Shown here: in pieces, positions 24,179 through 32,719 of the stretch | How the letters are laid out: every line of letters starts with the position of its first letter | Numbering within the stretch: the first letter of the stretch is position 1 | Source of the DNA: Sphingomonas sp. PAMC 26621 | GTDB taxonomy: Bacteria > Pseudomonadota > Alphaproteobacteria > Sphingomonadales > Sphingomonadaceae | Length of the DNA stretch: 64,000 nt | NCBI RefSeq assembly: GCF_000251145.1 | Contig: NZ_AIDW01000004.1 | Location: forward strand, 1-64,000 | Direction: 5' to 3' | Program-made: the position numbers and the translations under genes | The notes under the pieces: generated by a model | Database searches by the model: none | Told to the model about the DNA's origin: nothing | What the model saw: the letters and a program-made list of their open reading frames with translations, nothing else

Positions 24179-25438
24179 GTGAAGCTCCGCGGGCTGCGCT
24201 GGTGGATCGTGGGGCTCGTCTCGCTCGGGACGATCCTCAACTATCTCGCGCGCAACTCGCTCGGCGTGCTCGCGCCGCAACTCAAGACCGAGCTGCATTT
24301 CTCGACCGAGCAGTACAGCTACATCGTCGGCGCGTTCCAGCTCGCCTATACGGTGATGCAGCCGGTGTGCGGCTATATCGTCGATTCGGTCGGGTTACGC
24401 ATCGGCTTCGCGCTGTTCGCGATCGCCTGGTCGGTCGCGAACATGCTCCACGCCTTTGCCGGGGGCTGGCAGGGGCTCGCCTTCTTCCGCGGGCTGCTCG
24501 GGTTGAGCGAGGCGGCGGCGATTCCGTCGGGCATGAAGACGATCGCCGAATGGTTTCCCGCGCGCAGCCGTTCGGTCGCGACCGGGTGGTTCAACGCGGG
24601 GACGTCGCTCGGCGCGGTGCTCGCGCCGCCGGTCGTGATCGGGATCAGCGCGCTGTATGACTGGCGGATGGCGTTCATCGTCACCGGCGCGCTCGGGCTG
24701 GTGTGGGCGGCGCTGTGGTACGCCTTCTACCGCTCCCCCGCCGACCATTTCGCGATCACCCCCGAGGAACAGGCACTGATCGCGGCGGACCGCCCGGCGG
24801 TGGTTCCGGGGAAGGTTTCGGCCAAGGCGATTCTCCGCACCCGGCGCTTCTGGGCGATCGCACTGCCGCGGTTCCTCGCCGAACCCGCGTGGCAGACGTT
24901 CAGCTTCTGGATCCCGCTGTATCTCGTGACCGAGCGTGGGATGGACCTCAAGCAGATCGCGCTGTTCGCGTGGTTGCCGTTTCTCGCCGCCGATCTCGGG
25001 GGGATCCTCGGCGGATATCTCTCGCCGTTCCTGATGAAGCGCGCCGGGATGAAGCTGATTCCGTCGCGGGTCGCGGGGATCGCGATCGGCGCGGTGCTGA
25101 TGATCGCGCCGGGGTGCATCGGGCTGGCGTCGGGGCCGATGGTCGCGATCGCGCTGTTCTGCGTCGGCGGGTTTGCGCACCAGATGATCTCGGTGCTGAT
25201 CAACACGCTGTCCGCCGATGTCTTCACCCCCGAGGAGGTCGGCACCGCCAATGGCTTCGTCGGGATGGCGGGGTGGACCGGCGGGCTGCTGTTCTCGCTC
25301 GCGATCGGGCAGTTGGCGGATACGATCGGCTATGGCCCGTTGTTCGCGTGCCTCGCGGTGTTCGATCTGGTCGGGGCTGGGGTGCTGATCCTGACGATCG
25401 GGCGGCTCGCGATTTCCGAGAAAAAGGTGCTGGCATGA
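24179..25438 (+). CDS. MFS symporter of the hexuronate/anion:cation (ACS) type
   Basis: A 419-residue carrier with about 12 membrane segments. Early WWIVGLVSLGTILNYLARNS and RGLLGLSEAAAIPSGMKTIA, with EWFPARSRSVATGWFNAGTS, are the marks of the ACS family (ExuT, GudP), which imports hexuronates and aldarates with protons. I chose GTG 24179, which places VKLRGLRWW at the N-terminus; the longer frame reads through manD. It follows manD by 37 bases and its TGA overlaps the ATG of the GH31 gene (25435-25438). The likely cargo is glucuronate, galacturonate or mannonate; this is from context. Confidence 0.9.
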   Translation: MKLRGLRWWIVGLVSLGTILNYLARNSLGVLAPQLKTELHFSTEQYSYIVGAFQLAYTVMQPVCGYIVDSVGLRIGFALFAIAWSVANMLHAFAGGWQGLAFFRGLLGLSEAAAIPSGMKTIAEWFPARSRSVATGWFNAGTSLGAVLAPPVVIGISALYDWRMAFIVTGALGLVWAALWYAFYRSPADHFAITPEEQALIAADRPAVVPGKVSAKAILRTRRFWAIALPRFLAEPAWQTFSFWIPLYLVTERGMDLKQIALFAWLPFLAADLGGILGGYLSPFLMKRAGMKLIPSRVAGIAIGAVLMIAPGCIGLASGPMVAIALFCVGGFAHQMISVLINTLSADVFTPEEVGTANGFVGMAGWTGGLLFSLAIGQLADTIGYGPLFACLAVFDLVGAGVLILTIGRLAISEKKVLA

Positions 25439-27828
25439 GACGCGCGACGCTTTCCGCTCCCCCGCTGTTCGCGGTCGCCGAGCGCGAGCCCGGGCGCGTG
25501 ACGCTCCGCGCGGATAGCGGGCAGGTCGCGCATGTGTTCGTGCTCGAGGAGGATGTGGTCCGGCTGCTGCTGCTCGCCGATGGCACCGTCACCAGCATGC
25601 CGAGCTGGGCAATCGCGCCGGGGGCCGAGGATATCGCCGAACCCGGGCGCGACCGGATGGCGACCGATGGCTTTGCCTTGCCCGACTTCGCACTGACCGA
25701 GACGCCCGGGCAGCTCGTGATCGAGACCGCGCGGATCCGGCTGACGGTCGCGCTCGACGGCTTCCGCTGCGTCTGGGAACAACGCGTCGGCGGCGGCTGG
25801 CGGACGATGGCGGCGGATCGCCCGACGCAGGCCTACGACTTCGGCTGGTGGGACGGGCGCACCTATCATTATGTCGCGCGCCAGCCGGGCGAGCGCCACT
25901 ATGGCCTCGGCGAGCGCGCGGGCGCGATGGACCGCAGCGGGCGGCGCTTCCGGCTGAACAGCGTCGATCCGATGGGGTATGACGCCGAGACGTCGGACCC
26001 GCTGTACAAGACGATCCCGTACATCCTGACCGCGCAGGACGACGGCGTTAGCCACGGCGCATTCTACGATACGCTCGCGCGCGTCACCTTCGACTTCGGG
26101 CGGGAAATGGACAATTACCATGGGCCGTATCGGCACATGGTGGCGGAAAGCGGCGATCTCGACCTGTACATGATCGCTGGCCCCGATCCGGCGGCGGTGA
26201 CGCGGCGCTTCACCTGGCTGACCGGCAAGCCCGCGATGCCGCCGCGCTGGTCGCTCGGCTATTCGGGGTCGACGATGACCTACACCGACGCGCCCGATGC
26301 ACAGGTGCGGATGGCCGAGTTCATCACCGGCCTCGAGACGCATGATATCGGCTGCGGCTCGTTCCATCTGTCGTCGGGCTACACGTCGATCGGCGACACG
26401 CGCTACGTGTTCCACTGGAACCGCGACAAATTCCCGGATCCTTCGGGTTTCGCGGCGAGCTATGCGGCGGCAGGCGTCCGGCTGGTCGCGAACATCAAAC
26501 CCGCGATGCTGCTCGATCATCCGCGCATCGCCGAAGTCCGCGACGCCGGGCTGCTCGTCGCGGACTCGGACGGCGTGCCGACCGAGGCGCAATTCTGGGA
26601 CGCGCCGGGGGTCTATCTCGATTTCACCAACCCCGCGACCGCCGCCTGGTGGCGCGGACAGGTGACGACCGCGTTGCTCGACCGCGGCATCGCGGCGACG
26701 TGGAACGACAATAACGAATATGAAGTGTGGGACGCGCGCGCACGAATCCACGGTTTCGGGGCGCCGCGCCCCGCCGCCGATGCGCTTCCGCTCCAGGCGC
26801 TGCTGATGATGCGCGCGTCGCGCGCGGCGCAGGTCGCGCATGAGCCGGGCGTCCGGCCCTATGTCGTCACACGGTCGGGGATGGCGGGGCTCCAGCGCTA
26901 CGGGCAGACCTGGTCGGGCGACAATCGCACCGAATGGAAGACGCTGCGGTACAATCTCAAGATGGGGCTGGGGCTAGCGCTGTCGGGGGTGTCGAACAGC
27001 GGGCATGACGTCGGCGGCTTCTCCGGCCCCGCGCCCGATGCCGAACTGCTGGTGCGCTGGGTCCAGGCAGGCGTACTGATGCCGCGCTTCAGCATCCATA
27101 GCTGGAACGACGACCGCACCGTCAACGAACCGTGGATGCACGCCGATGCGCTCCCCGCGATCCGGCGGCTGATGGCGCTGCGGCAGACGCTGATCCCGTT
27201 CTTCAACGACCTGCTGCACCGCTATGCGCGCGATTATGCGCCGGTGCTGCGGCCCGTGTGGCTCGATCATCCCGAGGATGCGGGCGCGTGGGTCGATGGC
27301 GACGATCACATGATCGGGCGCGACGTGCTCGCGGCGATCGTGGTCGAGCCTGGCGCAACGACTCGCCGCGTGCGGTTGCCGGGGCAGGGGCACTGGTATG
27401 ACGTGTGGACCGGCGCGGTGCTCGACGGCGGCGGGGCGCATGACGTGCCCGCACCGCTCGATGGCCCGCCGCCGCTGTTCGCGCGCGCGGGGTCGGCGAT
27501 GCTGGTCGATCTTGCGGCGGGCGGGTTCCGCGCCGGTGTGCCGGAGCTTGGGGTCTGGCTGTTCCCTCCGGTCGGGGCGGGGGCGTTCGACTGGGACGGG
27601 TATGACGACGATGGCGAAAGCGCCGGGAGCGAGCCGCAGGTCTGGCGGATCGAAGGCGTGGCGACCGCCAAGACCATCACCCTCAAAGTGACATCACACG
27701 GCCCCGCATCATCGGCAAACACGATCTCGATCGTCCTGCCCGTCACCGAAACCCGCGAGACCGTGATCGAAGGCGGCACGGCCGAACGCCAGGCGGGCAA
27801 TCGTCCGATCTACCGGGTCACGCTGTAA
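25435..27828 (+). CDS. Glycoside hydrolase family 31 protein (alpha-glycosidase)
   Basis: A 797-residue GH31 enzyme. An N-terminal beta domain spans about residues 1-250, the catalytic barrel 270-620, and beta domains follow. The nucleophile Asp is in GIAATWNDNNEYEVWD (near 425) and the acid/base Asp in GQTWSGDNRTEWK (near 495). HYGLGERAGAMDRSGRRF and RWSLGYSGSTMTY are family blocks. GH31 cleaves alpha-glucosides, alpha-xylosides or related bonds. No signal peptide is seen, so it should be cytosolic and act on an imported oligosaccharide. Coupled translation with the symporter and the manD context suggest a uronic-acid-containing glycan; the exact linkage is open. Confidence 0.92.
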   Translation: MRRATLSAPPLFAVAEREPGRVTLRADSGQVAHVFVLEEDVVRLLLLADGTVTSMPSWAIAPGAEDIAEPGRDRMATDGFALPDFALTETPGQLVIETARIRLTVALDGFRCVWEQRVGGGWRTMAADRPTQAYDFGWWDGRTYHYVARQPGERHYGLGERAGAMDRSGRRFRLNSVDPMGYDAETSDPLYKTIPYILTAQDDGVSHGAFYDTLARVTFDFGREMDNYHGPYRHMVAESGDLDLYMIAGPDPAAVTRRFTWLTGKPAMPPRWSLGYSGSTMTYTDAPDAQVRMAEFITGLETHDIGCGSFHLSSGYTSIGDTRYVFHWNRDKFPDPSGFAASYAAAGVRLVANIKPAMLLDHPRIAEVRDAGLLVADSDGVPTEAQFWDAPGVYLDFTNPATAAWWRGQVTTALLDRGIAATWNDNNEYEVWDARARIHGFGAPRPAADALPLQALLMMRASRAAQVAHEPGVRPYVVTRSGMAGLQRYGQTWSGDNRTEWKTLRYNLKMGLGLALSGVSNSGHDVGGFSGPAPDAELLVRWVQAGVLMPRFSIHSWNDDRTVNEPWMHADALPAIRRLMALRQTLIPFFNDLLHRYARDYAPVLRPVWLDHPEDAGAWVDGDDHMIGRDVLAAIVVEPGATTRRVRLPGQGHWYDVWTGAVLDGGGAHDVPAPLDGPPPLFARAGSAMLVDLAAGGFRAGVPELGVWLFPPVGAGAFDWDGYDDDGESAGSEPQVWRIEGVATAKTITLKVTSHGPASSANTISIVLPVTETRETVIEGGTAERQAGNRPIYRVTL

Positions 27829-27847
27829 CCGCTCGAGCCACGAAAAA

Positions 27848-27873
27848 GGGCGCGCCCATCGCTGGGCGCGCCC
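27848..27873. terminator. Hairpin between convergent GH31 and outer-membrane protein genes
   Basis: A perfect 10-bp stem GGGCGCGCCC twice (self-complementary arms) around ATCGCT, with an A-run on the left. On the minus strand the A-run becomes a T-tract, so it best serves the gene coming from the right, while also lying 20 bases after the GH31 stop. Confidence 0.75.
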
Positions 27874-27897
27874 CTCTCTGCCGGAACGGCGGTTCGC

Positions 27898-28527
27898 TTA
27901 CTTGAAGCGAACGCCGATGCCGCCCATGATCCGCTGACGCGAGGTGTGGTCGTTATACTGCGAGTACACATACTGTGCGTTCGCATAGACCGGCAGGCGG
28001 CCTTCGACGACCGTGTACTCGACGCCGCCGCCGACCTGGTAGCCGGTCGTGTTGACGTGATCGTAGAACGACTGCTGGCCTGCTGCCGTCGTGTCGAAGC
28101 GCTTGCGCTGCTCGTTCGTGACCCAGCCGCCCTTGCCGAAGACGAGCGCGCGCGGCGTGACGAGGTAACCCGCACGGACGCCGACGCCGAACTCTTCGAA
28201 TGACTTGTGGCAGACCGTCCCGTTGCTGACGCCGGTGCAATTCTCATTGCCGCCGTCTGCGTTCCAGTAGGTCGCTTCCGGGCCGACGACGATCCGCTGG
28301 CCGATCATGCCGTCGAAGCCGATCGTCGCGCCGTAGCCGAACTTGTCGTTGTGCTGGCCCTGCGACTGGAAGCGATCGCCACCGGCGTTGCCTTCGAGGC
28401 GAAAGCCGCGGAACGACGTGTTCGACGTGTTCGCGGTCTCTGCCGACGTGGTCGTCACGTCCTGGGCCGATGCGGCGCCAGCCGTGAATGCCGCTGCAGC
28501 GGCTGCTACGATCAGAAATTTGCGCAT
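27898..28527 (-). CDS. Outer-membrane beta-barrel protein (opacity/OmpW-like)
   Basis: A 209-residue protein with a clean signal peptide (MRKFLIVAAAAAAFTAGAASA, cut before QD) and alternating beta-strand pattern ending in aromatic/charged GGIGVRFK, where the terminal Lys follows Phe. Strands such as FGYGATIGFDGMIGQ, EFGVGVRAGYLV and VYANAQYVYSQYN suggest an eight-stranded barrel. ATG 28527 follows GGAGAAC. It resembles small porin-like surface proteins of sphingomonads. It is monocistronic, flanked by terminators on both sides, and may be abundantly expressed. No substrate can be named. Confidence 0.85.
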   Translation of the reverse strand: MRKFLIVAAAAAAFTAGAASAQDVTTTSAETANTSNTSFRGFRLEGNAGGDRFQSQGQHNDKFGYGATIGFDGMIGQRIVVGPEATYWNADGGNENCTGVSNGTVCHKSFEEFGVGVRAGYLVTPRALVFGKGGWVTNEQRKRFDTTAAGQQSFYDHVNTTGYQVGGGVEYTVVEGRLPVYANAQYVYSQYNDHTSRQRIMGGIGVRFK

Positions 28528-28671
28528 GTGTGTTCTCCGTTGAGGTCCGCCAAACCCGTCAGGACACAAAGCGATCCGCGCAAAATCGACCTTTGCCGGA
28601 ACCTGTTGCATTGCAGCAACAGCGGGTGTGGGCGGTGGCGGCGATTAAGGAGATGTTCAGGAATCGCCAAT

Positions 28672-28700
28672 GAAAAGAACGCGGCAGGTCTCCCGCCGCG
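28672..28700 (-). terminator. Intrinsic terminator of the TonB-dependent receptor gene
   Basis: Read on the minus strand: CGCGGC-GG and CC-GCCGCG pair with a one-base bulge, followed by TTCTTTTC. It begins 30 bases after the receptor's stop. Confidence 0.6.
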
Positions 28701-28729
28701 CTCTCAGGGCAATTAACCATGCGGGATCG

Positions 28730-31156
28730 TCAGTATTTGACCCCGAGCCGCACGCCGAAGTAGCGTTGCGCATCGCGCGGCACCTGCAATCGCGCATAGG
28801 ACAAGGCGCTGACACCATTGCCCGCGGGCGTGACGAAGCTGGTGTAATATTTGTCGGTCAGGTTCTTGCCGATCAGCGCGACTTCATACCGACCGTCTCG
28901 GGTGGCGAAGGTGAGGTTCGCATCGACAAGGGCATAGGGTGCCTGTTGCGCGAGCGGGGTCTGGTCGAGGTCGAAATTGATCCGGCTCGAATAGGCGATC
29001 GCCGAACCCAGCCGGACGGTGAACGGCAGCACATCGTCGACCGGCAGTTTCCAGTCGCCGCCGATGTTGAACTTGTGCTTCGGCGCGAACGGCAGCGGCT
29101 TGCCATTGTGCGCGACGCAGGTCGCGAGCTGCGCGGGGGTGAGCGTCGCCGCGTTACAGCGGAATTCGCGGATCGTCCCCTCGTTATAGGTGTAGCCGCC
29201 GTTGAACGAGATCCGGTCGGTCGGGCGCCAGCTGAAATCCATCTCGACCCCGCGCGAGCGGACGCGCCCCGCGTTGGTGAGCGTGACGAAGGTCTGCGGC
29301 GGGATGGTGACGAAGCTGTTCGCCTGGAAATTGTCGAGCACCTGGCTGTAGAGCGCCAGGTTGAGCGTCAGCCGCCGGTCGAACAGCTTGGTCTTCGCGC
29401 CCAGTTCGAACGCGTTGCTCGTCTCGGGCGAGATCGCGCCGGTGTTGTTCGCAGTGATCGAGTAGAACACATTGAGCGCCGGCCCCTTATACCCGCGCGA
29501 ATAGGTGCCGTAGAGCATCACGTCGCGGGTCGCCTGGAACTGGACGCCCGCCTTGCCCGAAACGCCGTTCGCGCTGGTGCGCTCGGCGAAGGTGAAGGGG
29601 CCCTGGATGCCGGGGCGCAGCGCGGCGGCGACCCCGGCGGGGGTGTTGGTGCGCGCATAATCGTAGGACACGGTGTCATGCGTGTAGCGGATCCCGCCGA
29701 TCAGCTTGAACGCCTCGCTGACGTTGACGGTCGCCTGCGCGAACCCCGCCTGGCTGCGGAACCGCGTGTTCCACGCGGCGGGGCCGGTCGCGGTGGTAAA
29801 GGTGCTGACGCCGGGCGCAGTGCTGCACGGGCGGAAGCCGGTCGCGTCGATCGGCAGCGTCGAGGCCGAGCAGAAGGTGTCGGAGCGCGTGAACGTGTCA
29901 TGCTCCTTGGTCCACCAGAAGAACCCGCCTGCGACATATTCGATCAGCTGGCCGGTCGGCGAGGCGATCCGGACTTCCTGGCTATACTGGTTGAAATCGA
30001 GCGCACCGTCGTCGCGCTGGTCGATGTTCTGCGTCGCGGCATTGGGCGTGGTGGCGGAGGCGGCGGCGACATATTGCCCGCTCTGCGACCCGAAATCGCC
30101 GTCGCGCAGCTGGCGGTTCTTCCAGTTGCGATAGGCGGTGATCGAGGTCAGCGTGTGATCGCCGAGCTTGAGGTCGATCGTCGCGGAGCCGCCGGTGTTG
30201 GTGTCGGTCGTGCCCGGGCCGAAATTGTTGTTGATGTCGCGGTTGCCGAAGCGCGGGACGACCGCGCCTTGCTGCGGCAGGAAGATGTTGCTGAACTGCG
30301 CGTTTGGGATGGTGGTGCCGAGCACGTCGCCGCAGCAATCGTCGTTGGCATGCGAATAATCCGCCGCGAGCGTGACGGTCAGGTCGCCGAAGTCGCCGCG
30401 AACCTTGCCCTTGATCCCCCAGCGCTTGTAGCCGTTGACGATCTTGTCGTTGTACACGTTGCGCGCGTTGCCGTTATAATAGCCGTAATAGCCGCCGATC
30501 CGCGCGGCGATGTTCTGGCTGAGCGGGCCCGACAGGTTGGCGGTCGCGCGGACTTCGTTCTTGTCGAAATAGGCGACCGAGGCGTCGGCGGCGAGCACGC
30601 TGCTCGGCGCCCGCGTCACGATGTTGAGCGCGCCCGCCGAGGCGTTCTTGCCGAACAGCGTGCCCTGTGGCCCGCGCAGCACTTCGATCCGGTCGATGTC
30701 GGCGAAATCCTGCGTCGCCATGCCGGAGCGGCCGTAGACGACGCCGTCGATGATCGTCGACACGCTCGGCTCGGCGCCAGAGGCGAAGGACTGCGTCCCG
30801 ATCCCGCGGATCGCGATCGTCGAATTGACGTTGGCGGTGCCGCGCTTGAAGGTCAGCGACGGGACGAGCCGGTCGAGCGTCTCCGCGCTGTTGACGTTGC
30901 CGCTGCGCAAGGCTTCCGCGCCGACGACGCTGATCGCGACGGGGACGGTCTGGAGGTTTTCCGAACGGCGTTGCGCGGTGACGACGATGTCGTCGCTTGG
31001 CACCGGCTGCGCGACGGTCTGTTCGGTGCTTGGCGCCTGCACGGGCGGCGTCGCGGTGGGTGCGGTCTGCGCCTGCGCGGCGGCGGCCATCAGCGCCGTC
31101 GCGAGCGCGGCAGCAGCGGTTGCGAGGTGAAGGCGCGAGCGTGCGGTGGTGTTCAT
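28730..31156 (-). CDS. TonB-dependent receptor
   Basis: An 808-residue outer-membrane receptor. The signal peptide ends AAAQAQ near residue 28, then a proline-rich linker and a TonB-box-like DDIVVTAQRR. The plug (about 60-175) carries VPVAISVVGAEAL, IAIRGIGTQSF and RIEVLRGPQGTLFGKNA. The 22-strand barrel ends LGVKY with a terminal aromatic. This is the layout of sphingomonad receptors for sugars, siderophores or aromatic compounds. ATG 31156 follows GGGGAGGAC. It may import the oligosaccharide used by the manD unit 3 kb away, since an operator-like repeat of the GntR class lies upstream, but this is inference. Confidence 0.93.
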   Translation of the reverse strand: MNTTARSRLHLATAAAALATALMAAAAQAQTAPTATPPVQAPSTEQTVAQPVPSDDIVVTAQRRSENLQTVPVAISVVGAEALRSGNVNSAETLDRLVPSLTFKRGTANVNSTIAIRGIGTQSFASGAEPSVSTIIDGVVYGRSGMATQDFADIDRIEVLRGPQGTLFGKNASAGALNIVTRAPSSVLAADASVAYFDKNEVRATANLSGPLSQNIAARIGGYYGYYNGNARNVYNDKIVNGYKRWGIKGKVRGDFGDLTVTLAADYSHANDDCCGDVLGTTIPNAQFSNIFLPQQGAVVPRFGNRDINNNFGPGTTDTNTGGSATIDLKLGDHTLTSITAYRNWKNRQLRDGDFGSQSGQYVAAASATTPNAATQNIDQRDDGALDFNQYSQEVRIASPTGQLIEYVAGGFFWWTKEHDTFTRSDTFCSASTLPIDATGFRPCSTAPGVSTFTTATGPAAWNTRFRSQAGFAQATVNVSEAFKLIGGIRYTHDTVSYDYARTNTPAGVAAALRPGIQGPFTFAERTSANGVSGKAGVQFQATRDVMLYGTYSRGYKGPALNVFYSITANNTGAISPETSNAFELGAKTKLFDRRLTLNLALYSQVLDNFQANSFVTIPPQTFVTLTNAGRVRSRGVEMDFSWRPTDRISFNGGYTYNEGTIREFRCNAATLTPAQLATCVAHNGKPLPFAPKHKFNIGGDWKLPVDDVLPFTVRLGSAIAYSSRINFDLDQTPLAQQAPYALVDANLTFATRDGRYEVALIGKNLTDKYYTSFVTPAGNGVSALSYARLQVPRDAQRYFGVRLGVKY

Positions 31157-31244
31157 GTGTCTGTCCTCCCCGGAAGCATATGCGGACTTTTGCCCGTCGG
31201 ATTGCCGTCGATTGGATCTGTTAGACCAGAGCGTCGGCAAATCT

Positions 31245-31261
31245 GTCAAGTGGTTTGACCA
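31245..31261. promoter_or_regulatory. Operator-like inverted repeat upstream of the TonB receptor gene
   Basis: GTCAAGTGGTTTGAC (5-bp arms, 31245-31259) overlaps TGGTTTGACCA (31251-31261, TGGT / ACCA around TTG), resembling FCD-GntR sites. It lies 89 bases upstream of the receptor ATG. A further TTAGACCA and GGTTAGACC sit at 31220 and 31284. Confidence 0.45.
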
Positions 31262-31354
31262 GTTTTGTGACAACGGTGTCTAAGGTTAGACCCGCCGTCA
31301 TGCTTAGCTTGCGAACGACCCGAACTTGACCCCTCCGCCGATCTGAACGATACG

Positions 31355-31369
31355 GAACATAGGACGAAC
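31355..31369. promoter_or_regulatory. LexA (SOS) box of alphaproteobacterial type upstream of imuB
   Basis: GAACATAGGACGAAC is GAAC-N7-GAAC, the exact direct-repeat consensus (GTTC-N7-GTTC on the other strand) bound by alphaproteobacterial LexA. It ends 62 bases before the imuB start. A further GAAC lies ten bases earlier (31345). Confidence 0.8.
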
Positions 31370-31431
31370 ACTGAGTCAGAGTCGGTCGCGTCGCGACCCC
31401 GTTGGCGCGCTTTGGCTGGTGGAGTGGAACT

Positions 31432-32631
31432 GTGACCAAACAAGTTTCCGCGCGAGCGGCGCGCCGGGCCGTTGCGGCGGTGGCGGAACCCGAGCGGCGG
31501 TATCTCGCTTTGTGGTTCCCCTTCCTGTCGAGCGACCGGGCGCGGCGTGCCCCGGGCGACGCCGGGCCTACGCACGCGCCGCTGGTGCTGGTGGCGCGGG
31601 AGGGCGGGACGATCCGCGTCAGCGCGGTCGATTCGCGTGCGCAGGCGCATGGGGTCGCGCCCGGGATGCCGGTTGCGGCGGCGCAGGCGCTCGTGCCCGA
31701 CCTTGCGATCCACGACGTAGCGCCCGAGGCGGACCAGGACTGGATCGAGCGGATCGCCGATCTGTGCGAGCGCTACACGCCGATGGTCGCGCTCGACGAA
31801 TCGGACGGGATCACGCTCGACCTGACCGAATGCGCGGAAACGTTCGGCGGCGAGGACGCGCTGCTGACGGACCTCGAAACGCGTCTGGGCCATTGGAGCG
31901 ACGACATCCGTCACGGGCTTGCCGGCACCCCCGCTGCCGCGCAGGCGCTCGCCCGCTTCCGGACGATACCCGCCGCGAACGCGGCGGCGGCGTTGCGGCG
32001 GCTCGACGTCGCGGCGCTGCGACTGCCCGCGGATACGTTGGCGACGCTCCGCGACGCCAAGGTGAAGACGATCGGCGACCTCGCCGCGTGTCCCGCCGCC
32101 GCGATCGCCGAGCATTTCGGCGAGGATACCGCCGAGGCGCTCGAACGGCTGTTCGGGACCGACGACGATGGCCTCGATCCGCGGCGTCGCCTGCCCGCGC
32201 TCACCTTCGAACGCGGCTTCGCGGCCCCGATCACGCGGATCAGACCGCTCCACGCTGCGATCACCGCGCTCGCGGCTGAGGCGACCGCGGTGCTGGAAGC
32301 GCGGCACCAGGGCGGGCGGCGGTTCTGCATCCGGCTGTTCCACAGCGACGGCACCGTCCGCACGCTTGCGATCAAGACCGCGCTCCCGGTGCGCGATCCC
32401 GCGCTGCTCGTCCGGCTGTTCCGCGAACGGATCGCCGCGCTCGCCGATCCGCTCGATCTGCGGACGGGGTGCGATCTGATCCGGTTCGCGCTGCCGCGGG
32501 TCGAACCGCTCGCGCCGACGCAACTGCGGCTCGAGGGCGGTGTCGCCGACGCCCCGGGGGAGCGCACGCGAATCCGTCGCTCGGCCGCGAACGACGGTGC
32601 GCTTCCGGAACAGGGCGTGCTCGGGCTTTGA
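31432..32631 (+). CDS. imuB: ImuB-like Y-family DNA polymerase homologue, short form
   Basis: A 399-residue Y-family polymerase relative of the ImuB type, part of the damage-inducible mutasome with ImuA and DnaE2. It has RYLALWFPFLSSDRARR at residue 23, AVDSRAQAHGVAPGMPVAAA near 65 and ALDESDGITLDLTECAETFGG near 120. As in ImuB, the catalytic acidic residues are incomplete. It ends soon after the little-finger region, about 100 residues shorter than typical ImuB, with an odd tail (ANDGALPEQGVLGL); neither other frame continues the homology. GTG 31432 follows TGGAG. A LexA box lies upstream. Neither imuA nor dnaE2 is adjacent. Confidence 0.82.
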   Translation: MTKQVSARAARRAVAAVAEPERRYLALWFPFLSSDRARRAPGDAGPTHAPLVLVAREGGTIRVSAVDSRAQAHGVAPGMPVAAAQALVPDLAIHDVAPEADQDWIERIADLCERYTPMVALDESDGITLDLTECAETFGGEDALLTDLETRLGHWSDDIRHGLAGTPAAAQALARFRTIPAANAAAALRRLDVAALRLPADTLATLRDAKVKTIGDLAACPAAAIAEHFGEDTAEALERLFGTDDDGLDPRRRLPALTFERGFAAPITRIRPLHAAITALAAEATAVLEARHQGGRRFCIRLFHSDGTVRTLAIKTALPVRDPALLVRLFRERIAALADPLDLRTGCDLIRFALPRVEPLAPTQLRLEGGVADAPGERTRIRRSAANDGALPEQGVLGL

Positions 32632-32719
32632 CCGCCCGCACGGCGCGCGGCGTCGAATTCCGCCCCCGGACCCGTCACCGCGCTTGCTCATGCCCCCCGG
32701 CATCGGCCATTGGACGGCC

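Noticed and set aside
28670..31258. An 862-codon plus-strand frame
   Set aside because: It is the complement of the TonB-dependent receptor gene, which has a signal peptide, plug and barrel motifs.
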